Shown here: piece by piece, positions 26,156-34,775 of the stretch
How positions within the stretch are numbered: the stretch's first letter is position 1
Layout: each line of letters opens with the position of its first letter
Assembly: GCF_003443895.1 (NCBI RefSeq)
Contig: NZ_QQOA01000022.1
Location: 1-64,000, forward strand
Direction of reading: 5' to 3'
DNA from: Paraburkholderia phosphatilytica
GTDB taxonomy: Bacteria > Pseudomonadota > Gammaproteobacteria > Burkholderiales > Burkholderiaceae
Length of the DNA stretch: 64,000 nucleotides
Notes under the pieces: generated by a model
What the model was told of the DNA's origin: nothing
The model's database searches: none
What the model saw: the letters and a program-made list of their open reading frames with translations, nothing else
Program-made: the position numbers and the translations under genes

Positions 26156-27082
26156 TCAATGTCCCCAGCGCAGCGCGAGCGGATTCGCCTCGCGCGCGAG
26201 TTCGAGCAGTTCGGCACGCACGGCAGGCGCGAGCGGCTCGAGCGGATGACGCACGTGATCGCTCTTGATCACGCCGCCTTCCATCATCACGGTCTTGGTT
26301 GCGCGCAGACCGCACTGACGGTTCTCGTAATTGATCAGCGGCAGGATGCGCGCATAGCCGGCGCGCGCTTCGTCGCGGCGGCCTGCATGAAACGCGTCGA
26401 ACACCGGGCGGATCAGATCGGGCAGCAGCGCGCTCGACATCACACCCGTCGCGCCCGCGTCGAGATCGGGCATCAGCGTAATCGCCTCCTCGCCGTCGAA
26501 CGGCCCTTCGATCACGTCGCCGCCCGCGGCGATCAGCGCGCGCAGCTTCGCGGCCGTGCCCGGCATCTCGATCTTGAAGTAGCGCACCAGCGGCAGTTCA
26601 CGCGCGAGACGCGTGAGGAACGGCACGCTCAGCGTGACGCCGGAGAGCGGTGCGTCCTGCACCATCACCGGAATGCCGGCCGCTTCGGACACGCGCGCGA
26701 AATGTTCGTACACGCCCTTCTCGTCGGCACGCAGCGATGCGCCGTGATACGGCGGCATCAGCATCACGATGCTCGCGCCCGCGTCCGCCGCGCGCTTCGC
26801 GCGATCGCTCGCGATCCGCGTGCTGAAGTGGCTGCACGTGACCATCACCGGCACGCGGCCGGCCGTGTGCTCGATGCACGCGTCCATCACCGCGTCGCGC
26901 TCGGCATCGGTCAGCAGGAACTGCTCGGAGTAGTTCGCGAGAATGCAGATGCCGTCGACCTGCTGGTCGACCATGCAATCGATCACGCGGCGCTGGCCGT
27001 CGAGATCGAGATCGCCCGTTTCGGTGAACGCCGTGGGCGCGACCGGGAACAGGCCGGAGAAAATTCGGGAAGCGTGATTCAT
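26156..27082 (-). CDS. 2-keto-3-deoxy-L-arabonate dehydratase (DHDPS/NAL family)
   Basis: A 308-residue class I lyase-fold enzyme of the dihydrodipicolinate synthase family, matching Azospirillum AraD: FPVAPTAFTETGDLDL, ILANYSEQFLLTD, MPPYHGA, and the Schiff-base Lys in RYFKIEMPGTA. It converts L-2-keto-3-deoxyarabonate to alpha-ketoglutarate semialdehyde. The ATG at 27082 is used, giving the family N-terminus; a longer reading starts inside the operator region. It is first in the five-gene unit that ends with araH. Confidence 0.92.
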   Translation of the reverse strand: MNHASRIFSGLFPVAPTAFTETGDLDLDGQRRVIDCMVDQQVDGICILANYSEQFLLTDAERDAVMDACIEHTAGRVPVMVTCSHFSTRIASDRAKRAADAGASIVMLMPPYHGASLRADEKGVYEHFARVSEAAGIPVMVQDAPLSGVTLSVPFLTRLARELPLVRYFKIEMPGTAAKLRALIAAGGDVIEGPFDGEEAITLMPDLDAGATGVMSSALLPDLIRPVFDAFHAGRRDEARAGYARILPLINYENRQCGLRATKTVMMEGGVIKSDHVRHPLEPLAPAVRAELLELAREANPLALRWGH

Positions 27083-27135
27083 TGGATCGGGTTTCCGCTG
27101 ATCGAGGCTCGCAGCCGAGCCCGTTGGATGATTCA

Positions 27136-27148
27136 ATAGTAATACTAT
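27136..27148. promoter_or_regulatory. ATAGT-N3-ACTAT operator upstream of the arabinose operon
   Basis: ATAGT-AAT-ACTAT is a perfect 5+3+5 dyad centred 60 bp upstream of the dehydratase start. Its TNGT-N3-ACNA shape is that of FadR/FCD-type GntR operators. The same word recurs near 32.5-32.7 kb. A separate dyad, TTCGGG-TTTT-CCCGAA (27173-27188), lies just upstream. Confidence 0.65.
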
Positions 27149-27281
27149 CTCAGTCGTCATTGCGCGATTCCATTCGGGTTTTCCCGAAAATCCGTTTAAA
27201 TAGTATTTCTTTTATGGATCTGCGGACGAACGTCAACGCGCCGCCCCACCGCGCGGCGTTCAAGGCCCCGTCATGCGTTTT

Positions 27282-27587
27282 TTATGTATCGAGCCCGTCC
27301 GCCACATCGCCCCGTTCGACGAGGCGCGCGAGACGCAGGATGTCGCTCAGACCGAAATCGCCCGGGTCCGGACGCGGCCGGCGATGATGCGCGGCGATCC
27401 GCGTCGCCAGATGCAGCGCTTCGGAGCGCTCGCGCAACAGAGCGCGCAGCGCGTCGGCGACGAGCTGCCGGTCGGCGGCGCCGCTCAGGTCGAGCGCGAG
27501 CCGTCGCGCCGTTCGTTCGGGGCTCACGTGGGTGCCCGACTGCGCGGCGCGCCCGGAGGCGCTGTCCGCTATGGAATGCTGTCGCAT
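27282..27587 (-). CDS. Small protein of unknown function ending a sugar ABC operon
   Basis: A 101-residue, soluble, Arg/Ala-rich protein. No domain is recognised; residues ~25-70 look helical (SGAADRQLVADALRALLRE) and the end is acidic. The ATG at 27587 has a near-perfect GAGGTGAT Shine-Dalgarno, which is the main reason to believe it. It lies 60 bp after the last permease gene on the same strand, so it is probably co-transcribed. Confidence 0.6.
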   Translation of the reverse strand: MRQHSIADSASGRAAQSGTHVSPERTARRLALDLSGAADRQLVADALRALLRERSEALHLATRIAAHHRRPRPDPGDFGLSDILRLARLVERGDVADGLDT

Positions 27588-27647
27588 GTCATCACCTCGC
27601 CGGCATGGGGTGCACGTCGACAATCGCGCGCCACCCGGAAGCCGGTC

Positions 27648-28727
27648 TCACACCATCGACACGAGATCGGCCTTGCCCTCGGGCTCCGCGGGCGGCGGCC
27701 GTTTGCCGTCCGGCGGTTGCAGCTTCGCGTCGAGCCCCGTGCCGCCCGACTGCCGCCGCGCCGCATGCCGCTCGATGATCCGCTGCAGCAGGCAGAAGAT
27801 GCACAGCAGCGCGCCGATCACGATGCGCGTCCACCACGAACTCAGCGTGCCGTCGAACGTGATCAGCGTCTGGATCGTGCCGAGAATGCCGACGCCGAAC
27901 ACCGAGCCGATCACATAGCCGACGCCGCCCGTCAAGAGCGTGCCGCCGATCACAGTCGCCGCGATCGCATCGAGCTCCATGCCCTGTGCCTGCAGGCCGT
28001 AACCCGACAGCACGTAGAGCGTGAACACCACGCCGCCGAGCGCCGAGCACAGGCCGCTCAACGCATACACCGCGACCTTCGTGCGCGCGACCGGCAAGCC
28101 CATCAGCAGCGCCGAGCGCTCGTTGCCGCCCACCGCATAGACGTTGCGGCCGAAGCGCGTGAAGTGCGCGACGTAGATCGCCACCGCGAGCGTGGCCAGC
28201 GCGATCAGCGCGCCCGAACTCAGCGAGCCGCCGCCGACCGGCACGCTGAACGCCGCGATCGCATGGAACACCGGCTCGTTGATCGTGATCGACTGCGTGG
28301 TGATCAGGAAGCACGCGCCGCGCGCGAGGAACATGCCGGCCAGCGTGACGATGAACGGCTGCAGCTTGAAGAAGTGGATCAGCGCGCCCATCGCCGCGCC
28401 GTACAGCGCGCCGAACGCGAGCACGAGCGGCACGATCACCCACACGGGCCAGTGCAGCCACTCCGCGCCGACCGCGCAGAAGATCGTCGTCAGCGCGACA
28501 ACCGCGCCCACCGACAGATCGATGCCGCCCGATACGATCACGAAGGTCATGCCGATCGCGACGATCAAGAGGAAGCCGTTGTCGACGAGCAGCCCCGTCA
28601 GCACCTGCATCGAGAAGAAGCCCGTGTACATCACCGAGCCGAAACCGAACAGCACCGCGAACAGCACGACCGTGACGACGATCGGCAGCGTGCGAGGGTC
28701 GGCCAGCCGGCCGATCATTTTTCTCAT
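27648..28727 (-). CDS. yjfF: Sugar ABC transporter permease, YjfF type
   Basis: A 359-residue inner-membrane permease of the RbsC-like family. It has GMTFVIVSGGIDLSVGAVVAL, the docking segment VGGNERSALLMGL and IGGTLLTGG, and a long hydrophilic Pro/Gly/Lys tail after ~residue 320. It overlaps the preceding permease by ATGA. By order and pairing (two permeases, one tandem ATPase, one binding protein) it matches E. coli YtfQRT-YjfF, a galactofuranose importer; the substrate here may differ and could be a pentose. Confidence 0.85.
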   Translation of the reverse strand: MRKMIGRLADPRTLPIVVTVVLFAVLFGFGSVMYTGFFSMQVLTGLLVDNGFLLIVAIGMTFVIVSGGIDLSVGAVVALTTIFCAVGAEWLHWPVWVIVPLVLAFGALYGAAMGALIHFFKLQPFIVTLAGMFLARGACFLITTQSITINEPVFHAIAAFSVPVGGGSLSSGALIALATLAVAIYVAHFTRFGRNVYAVGGNERSALLMGLPVARTKVAVYALSGLCSALGGVVFTLYVLSGYGLQAQGMELDAIAATVIGGTLLTGGVGYVIGSVFGVGILGTIQTLITFDGTLSSWWTRIVIGALLCIFCLLQRIIERHAARRQSGGTGLDAKLQPPDGKRPPPAEPEGKADLVSMV

Positions 28728-29764
28728 GATGTCGTGGTCCCCGTGGTTGCGCCGTGCCGTGCCGGTGCAAAAAGCCGCAACACCTGCCGCACGAGGAACG
28801 CGCGCGCGGTGTCGGACTGGATCACGCTCACCACCAGCACGACGATCGCCTTCACGACGAGCGTCGCCTCCGGCGGCACGCCGATCGAATAGGTCGTATA
28901 CGTCAATGTCTGGATGATCAGCGCGCCGAGCACCGTGCCCGCGAGACTGAAGCGGCCGCCCAGCAGCGACGTGCCGCCGAGCGTCACCGCAAGAATCGCG
29001 TCGAGTTCGAGCAGCAGGCCTGCGTTGTTGCCGTCCGCGCTGCGCACGTTCGAACTCGCGATCACACCCGCAACCGCCGACATCAGCCCGGAGAACACAT
29101 ACACGCTGAACACGATCGCGCCCGAGCGCAGACCGACCAGCCGCGTCGCGACCGGATTCACGCCGATCGAACGGATGAAGAGGCCGAGCGCGGTGCGGTT
29201 CATCAGCAACGCGGTGGCGGCCGTGACCGCGATCGCGATCCACACCGAGCACGGCACCGTGGCGAGATAACCGTCGCCCAGCCGCAGATAGCCGGGCGCG
29301 CCGATCGGGATGATCTGGCCGCCCGTCAGCAGCTGCGCGACGCCGCGCCCCGCCACCATCAGGATCAGCGTCGCGATGATCGGCTGCATGCCGACGAACG
29401 CAACCAGCACGCCGTTCCAGATGCCCGCGAGCACGCCGACCGCGAGCGCGGCTAGCACCGCCTCGCCGACCGCCGAAGGATCGTTCTGCAGCACGATCGC
29501 GGCCGCCGCGCCGGCAATCGCGACGATCGCGCCAACGGAAATGTCGATGCCGCGCGTCGCGATCACGAGCGTCATGCCAAGCGACACGATCACGAGCGGC
29601 GCGGCATGGTTCAGGATATCGATCGGCGCGCCGAACAGATGGCCGCCGAGCATCGTGATCGCGAGGAAGTTCGCTCGGTGCGCGATATCGAGCGCGAACA
29701 GCAGCACGAGCGTGAGCGCGGGCCAGACGAGCTGATGGCGAAACAGCGCCTGAATGCGCGTCAT
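28724..29764 (-). CDS. ytfT: Sugar ABC transporter permease, YtfT type
   Basis: A 346-residue inner-membrane permease, partner of the YjfF-type protein. It has GMTLVIATRGIDISVGAIVA, the docking segment GVNPVATRLVGL and TLGGTSLLGG. Start and stop overlap both neighbours by ATGA, so the three cytoplasmic/membrane components are translationally coupled. Confidence 0.87.
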   Translation of the reverse strand: MTRIQALFRHQLVWPALTLVLLFALDIAHRANFLAITMLGGHLFGAPIDILNHAAPLVIVSLGMTLVIATRGIDISVGAIVAIAGAAAAIVLQNDPSAVGEAVLAALAVGVLAGIWNGVLVAFVGMQPIIATLILMVAGRGVAQLLTGGQIIPIGAPGYLRLGDGYLATVPCSVWIAIAVTAATALLMNRTALGLFIRSIGVNPVATRLVGLRSGAIVFSVYVFSGLMSAVAGVIASSNVRSADGNNAGLLLELDAILAVTLGGTSLLGGRFSLAGTVLGALIIQTLTYTTYSIGVPPEATLVVKAIVVLVVSVIQSDTARAFLVRQVLRLFAPARHGATTGTTTS

Positions 29765-31275
29765 GACTGGCCTCCGGCGATGAGCTGATACACCTGGTCT
29801 TCCGACAGCGATTCGCCGGATACTTCGGCAACCTTACGACGGTCGCGCAGCACCGCGATGCGATGGCTCACGCGCACCACCTCGCTCACTTCCGACGAGA
29901 TGAACAGGATCGCGAGCCCCTTCGCGCACAGCGCGAGCACGCGGTCCATGATGTCGAACTTCGCGGCGACGTCGATGCCGCGCGTGGGTTCGTCGAGAAT
30001 CAAGAGCTTCGGTTCGGTCGCGAGCCAGCGCGCGAGCAGCACCTTCTGCTGGTTGCCGCCCGACAGCAGCCCGATCGGCTGCTCCGCGTCGCGCGCCTTG
30101 ATGCCGAGGCGCGCGATGTAGTCGTCGGCGATCTCGCGCTGGCGCGCGCGGCTCAGCATGCGCCACCAGCCGCGCTGCGCCTGCAGCGCGAGCACGATGT
30201 TCTCGCGGATCGACAGCGCCGCGACGATGCCCTCCTTCTTGCGGTCTTCCGGGCAATACGCGATGCCGTGGCGCACCGCGTCGTGCGGCGAGCTGAGCTT
30301 CACGGTCGCGCCGTCCACCTGCATCGTGCCGGTGTCCGCACGCTCCGCGCCGAACACGAGCCGCGCGGTTTCGGTGCGCCCCGAGCCGAGCAGGCCGGCC
30401 AGGCCGAGAATCTGCCCCGGCCGCACGTCGAGATCGACCGGGTTCATCAGGCCGCGCCGGCCCACGCCCTGCATCGACAGGAACGGCGCGGCGCGCCGGT
30501 CCTCGCGCACGGCTTCGGACGCGCCGCCCTTCAGGCGTTCGCTCATGCGCTCGTGGCCCGTCATCTTCGAGACCAGCAGCTCGACCGGCAGGTCCTTCGC
30601 CAGATACTCGCCCTCGCGCTCGCCGTTGCGCATCACGGTGATACGGTCGGAGATCGCGTAGGTCTGCTCGAGAAAGTGCGTGACGAACAGGATCGCGATG
30701 CCCGACTCCTTCAGCTGCCGCAGCACCGCGAAAAGACGCGCGACTTCGCCGTCGTCGAGGCTCGACGTCGGTTCGTCGAGAATCAGCACGCGCGCGTCGA
30801 CCGACACCGCGCGCGCGATCGCGACCATCTGCTGCACGGCGATCGGATATGAATCGAGCGAACGGGTGACGTCGAGGTAGATCTTGAGATTCGCGAGCGC
30901 TTCTTTGGCGCGCGTATGGATCGTCTTCCAGTCGATCGCGCCGCGCTTCATCGGCTGACGGCCCGCGAAGATGTTCTCCGCTACCGACAGGTTCGGGCAC
31001 AGGTTCACTTCCTGGTAGAGCGTCTGGATGCCGGCGGCTTCCGCTTCGAGCGGCGCGGCGAAGCGCACTGGCGCGCCGGCCAGATGGATCTCGCCGGCGT
31101 CCTGTTCGATCACGCCGGTGAGCACGTTGATGAGCGTCGACTTGCCGGCACCGTTCTGCCCCATCAGCGTATGGACCTCGCCCGGGAAGAGCCGGAAGTT
31201 CACCTGCTGCAGCGCCTTGACGCCGGGGAAGGTCTTGTCGATGCCGATCGTTTCGAGAATGGGTGCGTCGGTCAT
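29761..31275 (-). CDS. ytfR: Sugar ABC transporter ATP-binding protein, YtfR type
   Basis: A 504-residue tandem ABC ATPase. The first half has Walker A GQNGAGKSTLIN, a signature-like AVQQMVAIARAV and Walker B VLILDEPTSSLD. The second has the degenerate Walker A GLLGSGRTETA, signature LSGGNQQKVLLARWL and Walker B LLILDEPTRGIDV. It powers the YtfT/YjfF-type permease pair. Confidence 0.9.
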   Translation of the reverse strand: MTDAPILETIGIDKTFPGVKALQQVNFRLFPGEVHTLMGQNGAGKSTLINVLTGVIEQDAGEIHLAGAPVRFAAPLEAEAAGIQTLYQEVNLCPNLSVAENIFAGRQPMKRGAIDWKTIHTRAKEALANLKIYLDVTRSLDSYPIAVQQMVAIARAVSVDARVLILDEPTSSLDDGEVARLFAVLRQLKESGIAILFVTHFLEQTYAISDRITVMRNGEREGEYLAKDLPVELLVSKMTGHERMSERLKGGASEAVREDRRAAPFLSMQGVGRRGLMNPVDLDVRPGQILGLAGLLGSGRTETARLVFGAERADTGTMQVDGATVKLSSPHDAVRHGIAYCPEDRKKEGIVAALSIRENIVLALQAQRGWWRMLSRARQREIADDYIARLGIKARDAEQPIGLLSGGNQQKVLLARWLATEPKLLILDEPTRGIDVAAKFDIMDRVLALCAKGLAILFISSEVSEVVRVSHRIAVLRDRRKVAEVSGESLSEDQVYQLIAGGQS

Positions 31276-31322
31276 AGGCAGAGCGGGACGCGAAGGCCGT
31301 CCGTGAAAGTCGTTCAGACAAA

Positions 31323-31353
31323 GCGCGACCCGGCGTCACGCGCCGGATCGCGC
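31323..31353. other. Intercistronic stem-loop between binding-protein and ATPase genes
   Basis: A 13-bp stem (GCGCGACCCGGCG with CGCCGGATCGCGC, one G-T pair) encloses a 5-nt loop. It sits in the 109-bp gap between the binding-protein stop and the ATPase start. Such hairpins commonly protect the binding-protein mRNA or attenuate distal genes. Confidence 0.65.
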
Positions 31354-31384
31354 CGCTACTTCGAGCGTCGGTTACGCTATCCGA

Positions 31385-32353
31385 TTAGTACTTGCGGGTC
31401 GGCAGCACCTGCGCCGCGACGTTCATCGGGAACACGGTTTCGTTCGTCACGATGCGCTTCGGCAGCTGCTTGCCGGCCACGACGTCCTTCACCGCGCTCA
31501 TCAGCTGCGGCCCGAGCAGCGGGCTGCACTCCACGTCGACATTGATCTTGCCCGCCACCATCGCCTGGAAGCCGCCCTTCGTCGCATCGAACGACACGAC
31601 GCTCACGTCCGTGCCGGGCTTGATGCCCGCTTCTTCCATCGCCTGGATCGCGCCGAGCGCCATGTCGTCGTTATGCGCGTAGACCACGTTGATCTGCTTG
31701 CCGTAGGTCTTCGCGAACGCTTCCATCACCTGCTTGCCGCCGGCCAGCGTGAAGTCGCCGCTCTGCGACGCGATGATCTTGAACTTCGGATCATTCTTGA
31801 TCACTTCCATCAGACCCGAGTGACGGTCGTTGGCCGGTGCGGAACCGACCGTGCCCTGCAGTTCGACGATGTTGATCGGGCCTTTGTCGTTCTTGTAGCG
31901 CTCTTCGAGCCAGCGGCCGGCGCGGCGGCCTTCTTCCAGGAAGTCCGAGCCGATCATCGTGGTGTACAGCGACGTGTCCTTCACGTCGATCGCGCGGTCG
32001 GTCAGGATCACCGGAATGTGCGCGGCCTTCGCCTCGGTCAGCACCGGCTCCCAGCCGGACTCGACGACCGGCGAGAACGCGATCACGTCCACCTTCTGCG
32101 CGATGAACGAGCGGATCGCCTTGATCTGGTTTTCCTGCTTCTGCTGCGCGTCCGAAAACTTCAGGTTGATGCCCGCGTCCTTCGCGGCGGCTTTCACCGA
32201 TACGGTGTTGGCCGTGCGCCAGGCGCTCTCGGCGCCGACCTGCGAGAAGCCGAGCGTGATCTGCTTGTCCTGCGCCGATGCGTTGAAGCTCGCGCCCAAC
32301 GTCAGCGCCGTGCCGAGCAGCGCGCCGAGCGCCAGTCTTCTGGTGAGTCTCAT
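31385..32353 (-). CDS. ytfQ: Periplasmic sugar-binding protein, YtfQ type
   Basis: A 322-residue periplasmic binding protein with a Sec signal (TRRLALGALLGTALTLGASFNASA) and mature start QDKQITLGFSQVGAESAWRTAN, which is typical of YtfQ. GGAG stands nine bases before ATG 32353. It is the first gene of the second sugar ABC operon and is divergent from L-arabonate dehydratase, so its ligand is probably a pentose or a furanose sugar related to arabinose. Confidence 0.9.
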   Translation of the reverse strand: MRLTRRLALGALLGTALTLGASFNASAQDKQITLGFSQVGAESAWRTANTVSVKAAAKDAGINLKFSDAQQKQENQIKAIRSFIAQKVDVIAFSPVVESGWEPVLTEAKAAHIPVILTDRAIDVKDTSLYTTMIGSDFLEEGRRAGRWLEERYKNDKGPINIVELQGTVGSAPANDRHSGLMEVIKNDPKFKIIASQSGDFTLAGGKQVMEAFAKTYGKQINVVYAHNDDMALGAIQAMEEAGIKPGTDVSVVSFDATKGGFQAMVAGKINVDVECSPLLGPQLMSAVKDVVAGKQLPKRIVTNETVFPMNVAAQVLPTRKY

Positions 32354-32471
32354 GTTTACGTCTCCGATTGTCGTTGGCTTTTTTTTCCCGGCGCCGTACT
32401 GCGCGCGATGACGTCCACGACTCAACGCGTGACCCCCTCGCCAGCGCCACCTGTCACAGCACACCCACTTA

Positions 32472-32484
32472 ATAGCCAAACTAT
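32472..32484. promoter_or_regulatory. Operator copy, one mismatch
   Basis: ATAGC-CAA-ACTAT: the right half-site is perfect and the left has one change. It is 119 bp upstream of the ytfQ-type start. Confidence 0.5.
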
Positions 32485-32537
32485 ATGTGTCGGATCCTGG
32501 GCTTTCGATTAGCGTTTTCCCCACCCCACATCCCTCA

Positions 32538-32550
32538 ATAGTCATGCTAT
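32538..32550. promoter_or_regulatory. Operator copy, one mismatch
   Basis: ATAGT-CAT-GCTAT: the left half-site is perfect and the right has one change. It lies 66 bp from the previous copy; a TATAGTA word follows directly. Confidence 0.5.
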
Positions 32551-32680
32551 TTATAGTAGGAGACGTCGTACACTGTTAAGATTGCTGCTTCTGGCAAGTA
32601 ATTTTCTGGAAACGGCGGGACCCAGGCTTTCGGAAAGGTTTGTCTGTAGCCGCGGGCTCACGTTTCACCCAGTTCGACTT

Positions 32681-32693
32681 ATAGTCTTACTAT
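32681..32693. promoter_or_regulatory. Operator copy, perfect dyad, near the dehydratase start
   Basis: ATAGT-CTT-ACTAT is a perfect dyad ending 22 bp before the dehydratase ATG. At this distance a bound protein would cover the likely -10 region, which suggests repression. Confidence 0.65.
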
Positions 32694-32715
32694 TTAATCG
32701 TAGCTTACTTAACTC

Positions 32716-34461
32716 ATGACCGACAGACAGCGCAAGTTACGCTCCGCCGAATGGTTCGGCACCGCGGACAAGAACGGCTTCATGTACCGGAGCTGGATGA
32801 AGAACCAGGGCATCCCGGATCACGAATTCCAGGGCAAGCCGATCATCGGCATCTGCAACACGTGGTCGGAGCTGACGCCGTGCAACGCGCACTTCCGCAA
32901 GCTCGCCGAACACGTGAAGCACGGGGTGCTCGAGGCGGGCGGCTTCCCCGTCGAGTTCCCGGTGTTCTCCAACGGCGAATCGAACCTGCGGCCCACCGCG
33001 ATGTTCACGCGCAATCTTGCGTCGATGGACGTCGAAGAAGCGATCCGCGGCAATCCGGTCGACGCCGTCGTGCTGCTGACCGGCTGCGACAAGACCACGC
33101 CGGCGCTCTTGATGGGCGCCGCGAGCTGCGACGTGCCGGCGATCGTCGTGACCGGCGGGCCGATGCTCAACGGCAAGCACCACGGCCGCGACATCGGCTC
33201 CGGCACGATCGTGTGGCAGCTCTCCGAGCAGGTGAAGGCGGGCAAGATCTCGCTGCACGAATTCATGTCGGCGGAAGCCGGCATGTCGCGCTCGGCGGGC
33301 ACCTGCAACACGATGGGCACCGCATCGACGATGGCGTGCATGGCGGAATCGCTCGGCGTATCGCTGCCGCACAACGCGGCGATCCCCGCCGTCGACGCGC
33401 GCCGCTACGTGCTCGCGCACATGTCCGGCATGCGCATCGTCGAGATGGCGCTCGACGACCTGCGGCTGTCGAAGCTGCTCACGCGCGAAGCGTTCGAAAA
33501 CGCGATCCGCGTGAACGCGGCGATCGGCGGCTCGACCAATGCGGCGATCCATCTGAAGGCGATCGCGGGCCGCATCGGCGTGCCGCTCGAACTCGACGAC
33601 TGGACACGCATCGGCCGCGGCACGCCGACGCTCGTCGATCTGCAGCCGTCGGGCCGCTTCCTAATGGAGGAGTTCTATTACGCGGGCGGTCTGCCCGCGG
33701 TGATCCGGCGGCTCGGCGAAGCGAACCTGCTGCCGCATCCGGATGCGCTGACGGCGAACGGCCGCACGCTGTGGGATAACTGCCAGGACGCGCCGCTCTA
33801 CGACGAAGAGGTGATCCGTCCGCTCGACAAGCCGCTCGTCGACGACGGCGGCCTCTGCGTGCTGCGCGGCAATCTCGCGCCGAACGGCGCGGTGCTGAAG
33901 CCCTCGGCGGCAACGCCGGAACTGCTCGTGCATCGCGGCCGCGCGGTCGTGTTCGAGAACTTCGAGGACTACAAGGCGCGCATCGCCGACCCCGAGCTCG
34001 ACGTCAGCAAGGATTCCATCCTCGTGATGAAGAACTGCGGACCGAAGGGTTACCCAGGCATGGCGGAAGTCGGCAACATGGGGCTGCCGCCGAAGCTGCT
34101 CGCGGAAGGCGTGACCGACATGGTGCGAATCTCGGATGCGCGGATGAGCGGCACCGCATACGGCACGGTCGTGCTGCACGTCGCACCGGAAGCGCGCGCG
34201 GGCGGACCGCTCGCGGTCGTGCGCAATGGCGACTGGATCGAGCTCGACTGCAACGCGGGCCGCCTGCAGCTCGACATTCCCGACGCAGAACTCGAAGCGC
34301 GTCTCTCACAATGGCACGAATCGCAGAAGAAGGAGCCGCTCGGCGCGGGCGGCGGCTACAAGAGTCTCTACGTCGAACACGTGCTGCAGGCCGATCAGGG
34401 TTGCGACTTCGACTTCCTCGTTGGATGCCGCGGCGCGGAGGTGCCGAGGCACTCGCATTGA
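32716..34461 (+). CDS. L-arabonate dehydratase (IlvD/Edd family)
   Basis: A 581-residue Fe-S dehydratase of the sugar-acid branch of IlvD/Edd, matching the enzyme called AraC in Azospirillum (unrelated to the AraC regulator). Cluster cysteines are visible in ICNTWSELTPCN, TGCDKTTPALLMGA and SAGTCNTMGTA; GGSTNAAIHLKAIAGR and the DARMSGTAYG segment are also diagnostic. It converts L-arabonate to 2-keto-3-deoxyarabonate, the substrate of the dehydratase at 26.2-27.1 kb. Other pentonates (D-xylonate, L-fuconate type) cannot be ruled out by sequence alone. Confidence 0.9.
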   Translation: MTDRQRKLRSAEWFGTADKNGFMYRSWMKNQGIPDHEFQGKPIIGICNTWSELTPCNAHFRKLAEHVKHGVLEAGGFPVEFPVFSNGESNLRPTAMFTRNLASMDVEEAIRGNPVDAVVLLTGCDKTTPALLMGAASCDVPAIVVTGGPMLNGKHHGRDIGSGTIVWQLSEQVKAGKISLHEFMSAEAGMSRSAGTCNTMGTASTMACMAESLGVSLPHNAAIPAVDARRYVLAHMSGMRIVEMALDDLRLSKLLTREAFENAIRVNAAIGGSTNAAIHLKAIAGRIGVPLELDDWTRIGRGTPTLVDLQPSGRFLMEEFYYAGGLPAVIRRLGEANLLPHPDALTANGRTLWDNCQDAPLYDEEVIRPLDKPLVDDGGLCVLRGNLAPNGAVLKPSAATPELLVHRGRAVVFENFEDYKARIADPELDVSKDSILVMKNCGPKGYPGMAEVGNMGLPPKLLAEGVTDMVRISDARMSGTAYGTVVLHVAPEARAGGPLAVVRNGDWIELDCNAGRLQLDIPDAELEARLSQWHESQKKEPLGAGGGYKSLYVEHVLQADQGCDFDFLVGCRGAEVPRHSH

Positions 34462-34713
34462 ACGGTGTGCGCTGCGCGGTGTGCGGTTGACACTGCGCAA
34501 CGCACACGCGCACAAGCACGCGCATCGACCGTGGCGCGCGATGAACGCGTCTCGCGTACCAAGCACTACCAACACATCTCCCTGCATTCCGCCTGCCCTC
34601 CTGACACACGCGTGACACGTTCACGCGTCCCGTCGCATCGCTCCCCTCGCCTTTTCTCCACGCCTTCGCATCGACATGCGAAGGTCTTCGGGTTTACACG
34701 CAGCATGCTTCGC
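34462..34713. other. Intergenic region downstream of the dehydratase
   Basis: Apart from an imperfect GTGTGC/GCACAC stem near the dehydratase stop, no feature is evident; no T-run terminator is seen. Confidence 0.4.
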
Positions 34714-34740
34714 TCAAGCCGGCTTCCGCGCGCGCCGATA
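34714..34740 (+). promoter_or_regulatory. Sigma-28 (FliA)-type promoter of the chemoreceptor gene
   Basis: TCAAG (34714-34718) and GCCGATA (34734-34740) are separated by 15 bp. This fits the flagellar sigma-28 consensus used by chemotaxis genes, and the start codon follows 35 bp downstream. An ACTAT half-site follows the -10 element closely. Confidence 0.65.
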
Positions 34741-34775
34741 TATGTACTATCTGGTTAACCTCGCGAAGGCCCCGC

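Larger units (their letters stand above)
32354..32715. promoter_or_regulatory. Divergent control region of ytfQ operon and arabonate dehydratase
   Basis: This 362-bp region is clearly more AT-rich than the genes on either side and holds three ATAGT-N3-ACTAT-type sites, listed separately. No reading frame is credible here. Confidence 0.7.

Noticed and set aside
27199..27210. AAATAGTATTTC as a fifth ATAGT-N3-ACTAT operator
   Set aside because: Only the left half-site is present; the right arm does not match.
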